From assembly GCF_000502835.1 (NCBI RefSeq), contig NZ_AYVL01000021.1:32164-68422 (forward strand): DNA of 36,259 nt, given 5' to 3'. The DNA is from Mesorhizobium sp. LSJC280B00. Lineage in GTDB: Bacteria; Pseudomonadota; Alphaproteobacteria; Rhizobiales; Rhizobiaceae. A program made the translations under genes and the position numbers. A model generated the notes under the pieces. The model made no database searches and had not been told where the DNA came from. It saw nothing but the letters and a program-made list of their open reading frames with translations. Positions 1-6,796 of this stretch are shown in pieces. Position 1 is the first letter of the stretch. Every line of letters starts with the position of its first letter.

Positions 1-302
1 AAGAGACGTTCGGTCCGGTGGCGCCGCTTTTTCGCTTCGAGACGGAGGAAGAGGCCATCGCCATTGCGAACGGTACGCCGTTCGGCCTTGCCGCGTACTT
101 CTACACCGACAACCTCAAGCGCTCATGGCGTGTTGCCGAGGCGCTGGAGTTCGGTATGGTCGGGCTCAACACAGGCATGATCTCGACCGAGGTTGCGCCT
201 TTCGGCGGTGTCAAGCAGTCGGGAGTGGGGCGCGAAGGATCGCAACTCGGCATCGAAGAATATCTCGAGGTCAAGGCGCTTCATGTTGGCGGGCTTAATT
301 AA
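1..302 (+). CDS. gabD: Succinate-semialdehyde dehydrogenase, NAD(P)-dependent (3' end only)
   Basis: This is the C-terminal ~99 residues of an aldehyde dehydrogenase whose 5' part lies before the window; the frame is open from base 3 and ends at TAA 300-302. The first residues ETFGPV belong to the conserved E-x-FGPV motif of the ALDH family. The end carries the APFGGVKQSGVGREG stretch followed by IEEYLEVKAL, typical of the GabD subgroup, which oxidises succinate semialdehyde to succinate in GABA breakdown. The GTG at 18 is an internal valine, not a start. A strong hairpin follows 49 bp after the stop. The class III aminotransferase at 3101 could supply a semialdehyde substrate, but that link is inferred. 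Other short-chain semialdehyde dehydrogenases of the family cannot be excluded from the tail alone. Confidence 0.85.
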   Translation, partial: ETFGPVAPLFRFETEEEAIAIANGTPFGLAAYFYTDNLKRSWRVAEALEFGMVGLNTGMISTEVAPFGGVKQSGVGREGSQLGIEEYLEVKALHVGGLN

Positions 303-350
303 TTATATTGCATGCAGGTGGAAACACTTGCAGCCTAAAACGTTGGAACG

Positions 351-386
351 ACAGGAAAGGGGCGGTGAAAACCGCCCCTTTCCTGT
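351..386 (+). terminator. Perfect 16-bp stem with GAAA loop after gabD
   Basis: Bases 351-366 and 371-386 are exact reverse complements around a GAAA tetraloop (367-370). The stem is GC-rich at the loop side. It sits 49 bp after the gabD stop, as expected of a terminator. No run of T follows on either strand, so it may act as an RNA 3'-end stabiliser, or as a bidirectional terminator also serving the minus-strand gene that ends at 557. Confidence 0.75.
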
Positions 387-556
387 TGCGACCAGTGGCT
401 ATTAAGGTTTGGGAGCGCCTCGCTCTGGCGCGACTCCGCCCAAAGCAGACTCATGCCGGCAGTGCACTCAAGTTCTCACGCTTACGACGAGGGTTCACTT
501 CCCTTCACCCGCCTTGGGGGCGAGCGGCATGAGCAGGGCATTGGGGCGGGGCGGTG

Positions 557-1579
557 CTACTTGTTCGGCGCCTCAGCGCTAAGCAGTGAACGAACCAATG
601 CGGCCTGGCTGCGCACTCCGGTCTTGTCGAAGATCCGCTGCAGCTGGGTCCGCAGGGTGTTGACGCTGACTGCGAGCAGATCGGCGGCGGCCGCTAGATC
701 GTGACCATCGAGAATCAGGCGGGCAAGCCTGACCTGGGCCGGCGAGAGTCCGTAGACTTCCTGCGCTCCAGTGATCCGGCGCGCGACCGTCGCGGCATCG
801 TCGAATGACACCAGTATCTTGCCGTCCTCAAGCAGAACCCAGCAATGCAGCGGCACTCCCGCCGCGTCCTCACCAAGCGCCACTGCCCAGGCCTGTTTCG
901 GCGATATGTTCAGGGGTCTCTGGCTCTGCAATTCGCGGAACGCCAGGCGCACCGCGTCGCGAAGTCCCAGATCACGCTCGTGTCGCCGGGCACGCAAGCG
1001 ACCGGCGGCGTTGACCAGGCCCGGGTGGCCCGCTATCCGCTCGCGTGCGAGCCGGTTCGTCCAAAGTATTCGGGCGTCTGCGTCGACCTCGATCAGCGGG
1101 CTATTCGCTTCCTCGACGCTGCTCTCCATCATCACCATGCAACCGATCTTCCAGTCGCCGCCGATCCGGTGGAGAATCCGGAGCTGACGTTTGCGGTCTT
1201 CGCCCGTATCACTGCCGATCTGGTCGAAAGTCATCCAGGCCACGTTTCCGTCGACGACGATGTTGACCTTCTCCCAGCGCACGCGCTCTTCGAAGGCGTG
1301 CTTGTCGGGGAACCGCTCCACGATCTTCTTGAGGCGGGCGGCGATAGCGTCCCAGCCTTCGTCGACTCGAACGCCGAGTGAGGCAAAGGCCTCCATTCGC
1401 CGGGTCTGCGGCGACTGCACCCAGTGGCTCGCCAATGCCTCGAAATCCCGCTGCAGCCAGGCTTCGGTCTCGGCGCGGATCACCGCCACGACTGCGGCCT
1501 TATCAGCCTCGCTATTGTCCATCACCCGCTCTCCGGCAACGTCGCGTGGCAGCATATCACGGCCAATCTCTCGCGGCAT
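557..1579 (-). CDS. LuxR-type regulator with N-terminal SnoaL/NTF2-like domain
   Basis: A 340-residue protein in three parts. Residues ~25-150 look like an NTF2/SnoaL fold (AVIRAETEAWLQRDFEALAS, then a predicted beta-rich stretch with the WMTFDQIG strand). Residues ~155-265 resemble the degenerate PAS-like sensor of many rhizobial one-component regulators (IEVDADARILWTNRLAR). Residues ~275-335 form a LuxR-type helix-turn-helix (LSPAQVRLARLILDGHDLAA, then VSVNTLRTQLQRIFDKTGV). It is therefore probably a ligand- or substrate-sensing transcription factor. Start choice is open: ATG 1579 lies 10 bp after the upstream small gene's stop, while ATG 1522 has a better ribosome site (GGAGAG, 6-nt spacer) and gives 321 residues. 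No target is visible in the sequence. Confidence 0.75.
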   Translation of the reverse strand: MPREIGRDMLPRDVAGERVMDNSEADKAAVVAVIRAETEAWLQRDFEALASHWVQSPQTRRMEAFASLGVRVDEGWDAIAARLKKIVERFPDKHAFEERVRWEKVNIVVDGNVAWMTFDQIGSDTGEDRKRQLRILHRIGGDWKIGCMVMMESSVEEANSPLIEVDADARILWTNRLARERIAGHPGLVNAAGRLRARRHERDLGLRDAVRLAFRELQSQRPLNISPKQAWAVALGEDAAGVPLHCWVLLEDGKILVSFDDAATVARRITGAQEVYGLSPAQVRLARLILDGHDLAAAADLLAVSVNTLRTQLQRIFDKTGVRSQAALVRSLLSAEAPNK

Positions 1580-1589
1580 GTCACCTGCC

Positions 1590-1772
1590 TCAGCTCGGAG
1601 GCATGCCTACAAGGATCAGCAAGGCGCAGACGGCGATTGACCCGAGCAGCCCGAGGCCCAATCGCGGCAAGGCGACCTGATCCGAGTAGTAGCGGTTTTC
1701 AGACTTGGCATCCTTCAGCGCGGGACTGGCCCCTGAATGAAGGTTCGCTGCGACGAGACTGTAAATGTCCAT
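1590..1772 (-). CDS. Small single-span membrane protein, unknown function
   Basis: A 60-residue ORF with a good ribosome site (GGAGG, 5-nt spacer before ATG 1772). The N-terminal ~35 residues are polar. Residues ~36-57 form one hydrophobic segment (LGLGLLGSIAVCALLILVGM) that could span the inner membrane, with almost nothing after it. It lies 10 bp upstream of the longer start of the LuxR-type regulator on the same strand, so the two are probably co-transcribed. The membrane protein might then report to or be controlled by that regulator. I do not recognise the family. Confidence 0.55.
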   Translation of the reverse strand: MDIYSLVAANLHSGASPALKDAKSENRYYSDQVALPRLGLGLLGSIAVCALLILVGMPPS

Positions 1773-1983
1773 GACTGCCTCCGGTGCTGGCGCTTACATC
1801 GCTGGCACCCTGGCACGGCCGAGCGTGCCGCTTTGTCATGCGCGCGGACTACAGAGCCCCGGTGTGGAGGGAGGCACAAACGCAATGGCAACAGGCGTTG
1901 CCAGCTCACCGGATGACCATGGCGCTATTGCTTGAGGGCGCTTCCGATGGCCAAGGTCCGCTTTTGGCGCCAGCAACAGACGT

Positions 1984-2673
1984 TCAGGCGAATTCCCGAA
2001 CGGGCTCCAGTCCGACGGCGCCGGCCAGACCGCCGATATCCTTGATTTCGGTATATTCGTAGAAGGGGTTCGCAGGCTCGTGGCCGCGGTTCACCCAGAC
2101 CTTGCTCTTGATACCGAGATCATAGGCGGTCATGAGATCATAGCGAAATGAGGACGACACGTGCGTAATGTCCTCCGGGCCGCAGCCGAGCTTCTCGAAC
2201 ATATATTCGAAGCCCTTCATTAAAGGCTTGTAGGCGCCGGTCTCCTCCGCCGTGATGACCATGTGGAACGGTGCGCCGAGTTTCTCCACGTTCGACATGA
2301 TTAGGCTCTTCATGGAATTCGACAGGATCACCAGCGGGATTTCCTTGGCGACCTTGGCCAGGCCCGCCGGGACATCCGGATGCGGACCCCATGTCGGCAC
2401 TTCCGCATAGATGCGCTCGGCATCCTCGGGCCGGAATGCGACGCCGTTGCGCTTGCAGGCACGTTCCACGGAATTGTGCACGACCTCGCTGTACGGCTTC
2501 CAGGCGCCAAGAACCTCATCGAGGCGATAGGCCGAGAAATCCTTGATGAACTGCGCCATCCCAGCTGGGGAGAGCTGCGCACCGTAGACGCGTCTCGCCG
2601 CGCCGGCCATGTCGAAGTTGGTCAGTGTACCGTAGCAGTCAAAGGTGATGTATTTCGGTCTGAACTGGGTCAT
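1984..2673 (-). CDS. Haloacid dehalogenase, type II (HAD superfamily)
   Basis: 229 residues from ATG 2673, chosen over the longer frame because AAGGA lies 9 nt upstream and homologues begin just before the first motif. HAD motif I is FDCYGTL with nucleophile Asp12 and Thr16. Motif II is LSNS (Ser118, Asn119). Motif III is Lys149. The motif IV region is SSSFRYDLMTAYDLG with Asp179. This set fits the L-2-haloacid dehalogenase subgroup, which hydrolyses the carbon-halogen bond of 2-haloalkanoates through an aspartyl ester. Many members beside amino-acid catabolic genes act on other substrates, so the exact reaction is uncertain. It is transcribed divergently from the aminotransferase at 3101 across a gap holding two identical palindromes, suggesting shared control. 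Confidence 0.85.
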   Translation of the reverse strand: MTQFRPKYITFDCYGTLTNFDMAGAARRVYGAQLSPAGMAQFIKDFSAYRLDEVLGAWKPYSEVVHNSVERACKRNGVAFRPEDAERIYAEVPTWGPHPDVPAGLAKVAKEIPLVILSNSMKSLIMSNVEKLGAPFHMVITAEETGAYKPLMKGFEYMFEKLGCGPEDITHVSSSFRYDLMTAYDLGIKSKVWVNRGHEPANPFYEYTEIKDIGGLAGAVGLEPVREFA

Positions 2674-2754
2674 GGGCGTCGATCCTTCCAATCCTGTCGG
2701 CACTGCGTGCCTTTAACAGCAAGGATCATAATGAGAACGGGAGAAGACTAGTCG

Positions 2755-2769
2755 CCGCATTCGATGCGG
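2755..2769. promoter_or_regulatory. Candidate operator, copy 1 (CCGCAT-N3-ATGCGG)
   Basis: CCGCAT and ATGCGG flank TCG; the symmetry extends one more base on each side (G...C, 2754-2770). It lies 82 bp upstream of the HAD start and 332 bp upstream of the aminotransferase start. A second site with the same arms is at 2870. The regulator that would bind it is not identified. Confidence 0.55.
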
Positions 2770-2869
2770 CCTGAAGCAGATTGTTTTGTATTGGGTGAGA
2801 GCTTTGGCAGAGAGTTGCGCCTGAGTTCGTTTCGGGCTTCGGCGGGCGCGTGATCTCTCAGCCGTGCGT

Positions 2870-2884
2870 CCGCATAAGATGCGG
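2870..2884. promoter_or_regulatory. Candidate operator, copy 2 (CCGCAT-N3-ATGCGG)
   Basis: The arms are identical to those at 2755, with AAG as spacer. The centres of the two sites (2762 and 2877) are 115 bp apart, about eleven helical turns, so the sites face the same side of the DNA. This is the layout expected for two bound regulator molecules that meet by looping between divergent promoters. Confidence 0.55.
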
Positions 2885-3100
2885 TGCCGGCGGCAAAGGA
2901 AAGTCAAAACGCCTATCGCTCAGGTTCTGGTCGGGAGGAACTGCTGCCCGCGGCAGCCTATCTTCGGCCTAGGACAATTCAGGCCCGAATGAACATGACC
3001 GCGCAACAGATCACGCTGGAAAACGAGCTGAAGGACGAAACCACACCACACCGGACTTATGCTCTCGCCAGTCAGGCACTGCGCTGAATCGGAGGAAGAA

Positions 3101-4477
3101 ATGCTGGCAAACTCACTGATCGAACTCGATCGCGCACATCTGGTTCACCCGTTTTCATGCTATCGGAGCCACGAGGACACGGGCGTGCGGGTGCTCAAAT
3201 CCGCCAAAGGCGCAACCTTGACCGATGCAAGCGGGAAAACCCTGCTGGACGGATTCGCCGGTCTATGGTGTGTCAACATCGGATACGGCCAGGAAAGCGT
3301 CGTTGAGGCGGCCGCAAAGCAGCTAAGAGAGCTTCCCTATGCGACGGGGTATTTCGGGCTGGGATGCGAGCCTGCCATTCGCCTTGCCGCCAGGCTTGCC
3401 GAACTGGCGCCCGGCGATTTGAACCATGTCTATTTCACGCTTGGCGGCTCCGACGCAGTCGACAGTACGATCCGCTTTATTCGCTATTACTACCATGCCA
3501 AGGGTACGCCGCAAAAAGACCAGTTCATCTCGGTCGAGTATGGCTACCATGGATCCTCGACGGCAGGGTCAGGTCTGACAGCGATCCCGGCCTTCCATGC
3601 GGGTTTCGGCGTGCCTTACGACTGGCAGCACAAGATTCCCTCGCACTACGCCTATCGCAATCCGGTCGGTTCTGACCCGCAGTCGATCGTCGATGCATCG
3701 GTCGCGGCCCTGCGGGCCAAAATCGCGGAACTCGGCGCGGGCCGGGTTGCAGCTTTCTACGCCGAACCCATCCAGGGTTCGGGCGGTGTCCTCGTTCCAC
3801 CGACAGGTTGGCTGAAGGCTCTGCACGCGGTATGCAAGGAACACGACATTCTGTTCGTTGTCGATGAAGTTATCACTGCCTTTGGCCGTACCGGCCCGCT
3901 CTTCGCGTGTGAGGAAGACGAGGTCGTGCCGGATTTCATGACCACAGCGAAGGGACTGACCTCGGGGTACGTGCCGATGGGCGCCGTTTTTATGTCGGAC
4001 CACGTGTACAATACGATCGCGGACGGAGCCGGCAAAGCGGCCGTCGGCCATGGCTATACTTATTCCGCCCATCCCGTGAGCGCGGCAGTTGGGCTCGAAT
4101 GCCTGCGTCTCTATGAAGATGGCTTGCTCGAGAATGGGCGCAAGGCCGGGAAGCGCCTGATGCAAGGCCTTCGCTCGCTCGCCGACCACCCGCTGGCTGG
4201 CGACATCCGCGGTCGCGGTATGCTGGCAGCAATCGAGTTGGTCACCGACAAGGAGCGCAAAACGCCGCTGCCGGCGGCGGCCGATCCGGGGCGCCGCATC
4301 TTCGAGCGCGCGTGGGCGAACGGCCTTGTCATCCGCGCCTTCAACAGCGGCATCCTCGGCTTTGCGCCGCCGCTCTGCTGCACCGAGGACGATATTGATG
4401 GAATCCTCGACCGCACGCGGATGACGCTGGACCAAACCCTCGAAGATAAGGATGTGCGGGCAGCGATGAAGGGCTGA
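3101..4477 (+). CDS. Class III pyridoxal-phosphate aminotransferase (omega-amino acid type)
   Basis: 458 residues from ATG 3101, chosen because GGAGGAAGAA directly precedes it; the frame is open further upstream without a better start. The protein has the fold-type I features of the class III (GabT/omega-transaminase) family: LGGSDAVDS near residue 115, YHGSS near 149, the cofactor-contacting Asp255 in VVDEVITAFGRTG, and the Schiff-base Lys284 in TTAKGLTSGYVPMGA. It should move a terminal or omega amino group to pyruvate or 2-oxoglutarate, giving a semialdehyde. Linked gabD (1-302) and the HAD gene would fit omega-amino-acid breakdown, but the specific substrate cannot be told from the sequence. 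Confidence 0.9.
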   Translation: MLANSLIELDRAHLVHPFSCYRSHEDTGVRVLKSAKGATLTDASGKTLLDGFAGLWCVNIGYGQESVVEAAAKQLRELPYATGYFGLGCEPAIRLAARLAELAPGDLNHVYFTLGGSDAVDSTIRFIRYYYHAKGTPQKDQFISVEYGYHGSSTAGSGLTAIPAFHAGFGVPYDWQHKIPSHYAYRNPVGSDPQSIVDASVAALRAKIAELGAGRVAAFYAEPIQGSGGVLVPPTGWLKALHAVCKEHDILFVVDEVITAFGRTGPLFACEEDEVVPDFMTTAKGLTSGYVPMGAVFMSDHVYNTIADGAGKAAVGHGYTYSAHPVSAAVGLECLRLYEDGLLENGRKAGKRLMQGLRSLADHPLAGDIRGRGMLAAIELVTDKERKTPLPAAADPGRRIFERAWANGLVIRAFNSGILGFAPPLCCTEDDIDGILDRTRMTLDQTLEDKDVRAAMKG

Positions 4478-4826
4478 TCAGCGGGCGCATTGCATCGACC
4501 AGGGCTAAACTCACGCCGTCCGGGTCTTTCGCATGTTTCCCGGCCTAAGTATCAGCCCAGACGCTTCTTTCTCCGCTATACGAACGGCTCCGAGAACGAC
4601 ATTCAACGCCATGTGGCCCGGCCCAAGATTTCCGGCGAAACCCGCTTACAGGCAGGACGCGCCTGTCGTGATATCTTCCTGGGCCAAATGAAAACCGCTA
4701 AAATCTCCGGCCCTCCTTTTGGGACTAGCTTGGCGATCGGCTCGGCGTCACCGAGGCTTCACGTCCAATACTTGCCAAACCTGGTCAGCGGCGGTTTCGC
4801 ATCCCACTGATCGACTTTTGCCGCTG
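4478..4826. other. Intergenic gap, no supported gene
   Basis: This gap lies between the convergent aminotransferase (plus) and the toxin-antitoxin operon (minus). Short open frames here have no ribosome site and no recognisable family. I see no clear terminator, only weakly related short repeats around a TCCGGC core (near 4628 and 4706). No function is assigned. Confidence 0.5.
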
Positions 4827-5198
4827 TCACCCATCGCGCGGCAAAGATGATGGTCCGGCGATTTGTCTCCACGAATCGTCGACCTCGCATCGGCCATTCT
4901 GAAGCTCAGCGAGGTCGATCGTGACTCGTTGCACGGCGAGTTCGGGTCTCTTCGGCCTGGAGCCCGCCATTGAGACAATTCCCGCCCGCTCAAGGGCCGC
5001 CAAGGAGCGGGATACGTTCGGCTGCGGACGCGCCGCCAACCTGCACAGTTCCGTGATGCTTTGCGGTCGATACCGATGGATCAGCGCGACCAGCCGACAA
5101 TTCTCAGGGGTCAACGCCCGCAGAACCTCTTCCGGCGCGCACGACTGAGCCATTGGTTCAGGGACCACCAGATGCCCCGCCGCCTGAGCCCTCGCCAT
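4827..5198 (-). CDS. Winged-helix DNA-binding protein, COG4190/HVO_A0114-like
   Basis: About 123 residues from ATG 5198; starts at 5153 or further upstream are also possible. The core reads ALTPENCRLVALIHRYRP, then SITELCRLAARPQPNVSRSL, then ALERAGIVSM, which fits a winged helix with recognition helix NVSRSLAALE. The end (RPELAVQRVTIDL) matches the strand that closes COG4190-type regulators. With the 5198 start the gene overlaps hepT by 41 bp; with 5153 it begins 4 bp after the hepT stop. In both cases it is translationally tied to the toxin-antitoxin pair. The likely job is control of this operon, by analogy with COG4190 proteins next to toxin genes. It is not a standard member of the two-gene MntA-HepT system. 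Confidence 0.7.
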   Translation of the reverse strand: MARAQAAGHLVVPEPMAQSCAPEEVLRALTPENCRLVALIHRYRPQSITELCRLAARPQPNVSRSLAALERAGIVSMAGSRPKRPELAVQRVTIDLAELQNGRCEVDDSWRQIAGPSSLPRDG

Positions 5199-5691
5199 CA
5201 CTGTCGTGCGTGTTTTCCTCAGTAAGGGTGCTTTCCAAGTAAACAATGGCCTCGACGAAAGACGGAAATGCCTCTTTTACCCTGTCGAGGCTTTCCTGCA
5301 CCTTGTCTGTTTTCAGGTCAAAACCGTACCGATGCCTCACCAGGTAACGGAATCCCTTTAGCTCACTCAAGGACTGATAAAGCTCGGGGTCGAGCACAGC
5401 CGGCCGGATGCCTGCAATTTCCGCCGACATCTGATCGAGCACGTCCTGGTGCATCGTAGGCCCTTGGGGAACGAGGCCGTCTATGTCGTTGGAGAGGCTG
5501 AGCAGGATGTCCTCGATGCCGTTGTAGACATTGTGGACTCCCAGCGAAACTGCTGCGACCGCGCCCCATTCTCCGCGTGACAGCTCACTCCGATGAGCCG
5601 CCAGATATTCCTCGATTTGCTGCAGTTCCTTCGCAGCACGGTCGATTTTTGGCGACAGTTTTGCGAATGCCGGATGCTTAAACGCTGTCAT
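5158..5691 (-). CDS. hepT: HepT-like HEPN toxin (RNase)
   Basis: 177 residues from ATG 5691 (AGGA 9 nt upstream). It is mostly helical, with the HEPN catalytic motif R-x4-H-x-Y as Arg115, His120, Tyr122 in RYLVRHRY. In known MntA-HepT modules this motif is the ribonuclease site and the Tyr is the residue blocked by AMPylation by MntA. The start overlaps the end of mntA by 14 bp, the usual arrangement for this pair. The C-terminal ~25 residues are acidic then Gly/Ser-rich (GEGSGGGASGGP) and probably disordered; this tail overlaps the start of the third gene in another frame, which may explain its composition. At 177 residues it is longer than most HepT proteins (about 110-150). Confidence 0.85.
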   Translation of the reverse strand: MTAFKHPAFAKLSPKIDRAAKELQQIEEYLAAHRSELSRGEWGAVAAVSLGVHNVYNGIEDILLSLSNDIDGLVPQGPTMHQDVLDQMSAEIAGIRPAVLDPELYQSLSELKGFRYLVRHRYGFDLKTDKVQESLDRVKEAFPSFVEAIVYLESTLTEENTHDSDGEGSGGGASGGP

Positions 5692-5998
5692 TAAGCAGTT
5701 CCTGCACTCGTTCGGACGAAACGTCTGAGGCAAAGATCAGGTCATAAGCAATGTTCGTTCCCCGAAGCTGGTCTGCGACCAAGCGCTCTACCATGGCCCG
5801 GCGCGCGGGATCAGTGCGTCCGTGCACCAGCAGATCTACGTCCGAGTGGACGCGGAAGCGGTTTTTCGCGAGGGATCCGACAACAGAGATATCGACGCCG
5901 CGGGCTTTGGCGTTCCGGAGAATACGCGATACACAGGCTTGCGCGGTCTTCCGGCGATCGTCAGCTCTTCGGTGGATCAAAGTGTTGATCTTGTTCAT
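5678..5998 (-). CDS. mntA: MntA-like nucleotidyltransferase antitoxin
   Basis: 106 residues from ATG 5998, preceded by GGCGAAAAG. The minimal nucleotidyltransferase signature G-S-x10-D-x-D is intact: Gly41-Ser42, Asp53 and Asp55 in VVGSLAKNRFRVHSDVDLLV. In this family the protein transfers AMP to the HEPN partner and so neutralises it. The longer frame starting at 6088 is rejected because that ATG lies inside a perfect palindrome that looks like the operon's operator. The genes mntA, hepT and the winged-helix gene overlap or nearly touch, so they form one transcript reading toward 4827. Confidence 0.87.
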   Translation of the reverse strand: MNKINTLIHRRADDRRKTAQACVSRILRNAKARGVDISVVGSLAKNRFRVHSDVDLLVHGRTDPARRAMVERLVADQLRGTNIAYDLIFASDVSSERVQELLNDSV

Positions 5999-6079
5999 CT
6001 TTTCGCCTGTTGCCTTTGGTCCAACTGTGACCCGAGGCGCGATTGTCGCAACTCCGCAAGCTGTGCGTGCTACCTGCCT

Positions 6080-6100
6080 ATATATCATTGTATGATATAT
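6080..6100 (-). promoter_or_regulatory. Perfect palindrome upstream of mntA-hepT, candidate operator
   Basis: ATATATCAT (6080-6088) is the exact reverse complement of ATGATATAT (6092-6100), with TGT between them. It lies 82 bp before the mntA start in an otherwise GC-rich region and is AT-rich enough to include a -10 element. Autoregulation by the toxin-antitoxin complex or by the winged-helix third protein is the natural guess. No protein binding can be shown from sequence. Confidence 0.6.
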
Positions 6101-6309
6101 TCAAGCCATTTGACGAGGACAAGGCGAAAACAGGCGTTCGCTGGAAATGTCCAGATGCAGTCGAAGTTTTAGGGTAAGCGCCGTTCAGGCGAGTGGCAAT
6201 GACGGCCTCCGCCGAATCGTGACACCCTCATTCGACAAATGCCGCGCGCGCAACAAGATGGAGCTTGGCACGAGCGCCGCCGCTTGAGGACCGAGCCGGA
6301 GCAGCTTTC

Positions 6310-6786
6310 TCATTTGTCGAAAATGATGTCGAGAGGCAAATGGGATTTCACGATCGGTGACTTCAGCACGACGAAGCTGAAATATTTGTCGATTCCGATA
6401 TCCAATTCGATCATGCGCTCCATGATCGTCTGGTACTCGCTGATGCCCGCTGTGACAAACTTCACAAGATAGTCGTAGCCGCCTGAAACCAGATGGCATT
6501 CGATGACAGAATCGACTTTCTGAATTGCGGTGAGAAATCTCGCGAAGTCGTTCTGTTGATGGTGCTTGAGCGTGACTTCGGTGAAGATCGTTAGAGTCTG
6601 TCCGAGCTTGGACACATCGATCTGGGCGGAATAGCCGGTGATGAAGCCTTCCGCCTGAAGCTTCTTCACCCGCATCAGGCAAGGGCTCGGCGAAAGGTTG
6701 ACCAGGTCGGCAAGCTCGACATTCGTGACCCGCCCGTTCTTTTGCAGTTGGGATAAAATCTTGATGTCGATCCTGTCGAGTTTCAT
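6310..6786 (-). CDS. Lrp/AsnC-family transcriptional regulator
   Basis: 158 residues, the usual size. The N-terminal helix-turn-helix reads LDRIDIKILSQLQKNGRVTN, then VELADLVNLSPSPCLMRVKKL, with the SPSPCLMRV recognition helix common in this family. The C-terminal half (residues ~65-150) is the RAM/AsnC ligand-binding domain (VIECHLVSGGYDYLVKFV). It starts 10 bp after the stop of the tartrate dehydrogenase-like gene, so the two are co-transcribed. It probably senses an amino acid and controls this operon or nearby catabolic genes; the ligand is unknown. Confidence 0.92.
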   Translation of the reverse strand: MKLDRIDIKILSQLQKNGRVTNVELADLVNLSPSPCLMRVKKLQAEGFITGYSAQIDVSKLGQTLTIFTEVTLKHHQQNDFARFLTAIQKVDSVIECHLVSGGYDYLVKFVTAGISEYQTIMERMIELDIGIDKYFSFVVLKSPIVKSHLPLDIIFDK

Positions 6787-6796
6787 TGGAAACCTG

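Noticed and set aside
1812..1829. 6-bp inverted repeat GGCACG/CGTGCC upstream of the small membrane gene
   Set aside because: Short GC-rich arms of this size are expected often by chance here, and no second copy is seen.
4490..4810. 106-residue frame downstream of the aminotransferase
   Set aside because: No ribosome site, Arg/Pro-rich composition and no recognisable motif.
5999..6088. Longer mntA frame starting at ATG 6088
   Set aside because: The start lies inside a perfect palindrome without a ribosome site, and known MntA proteins begin near the 5998 start.
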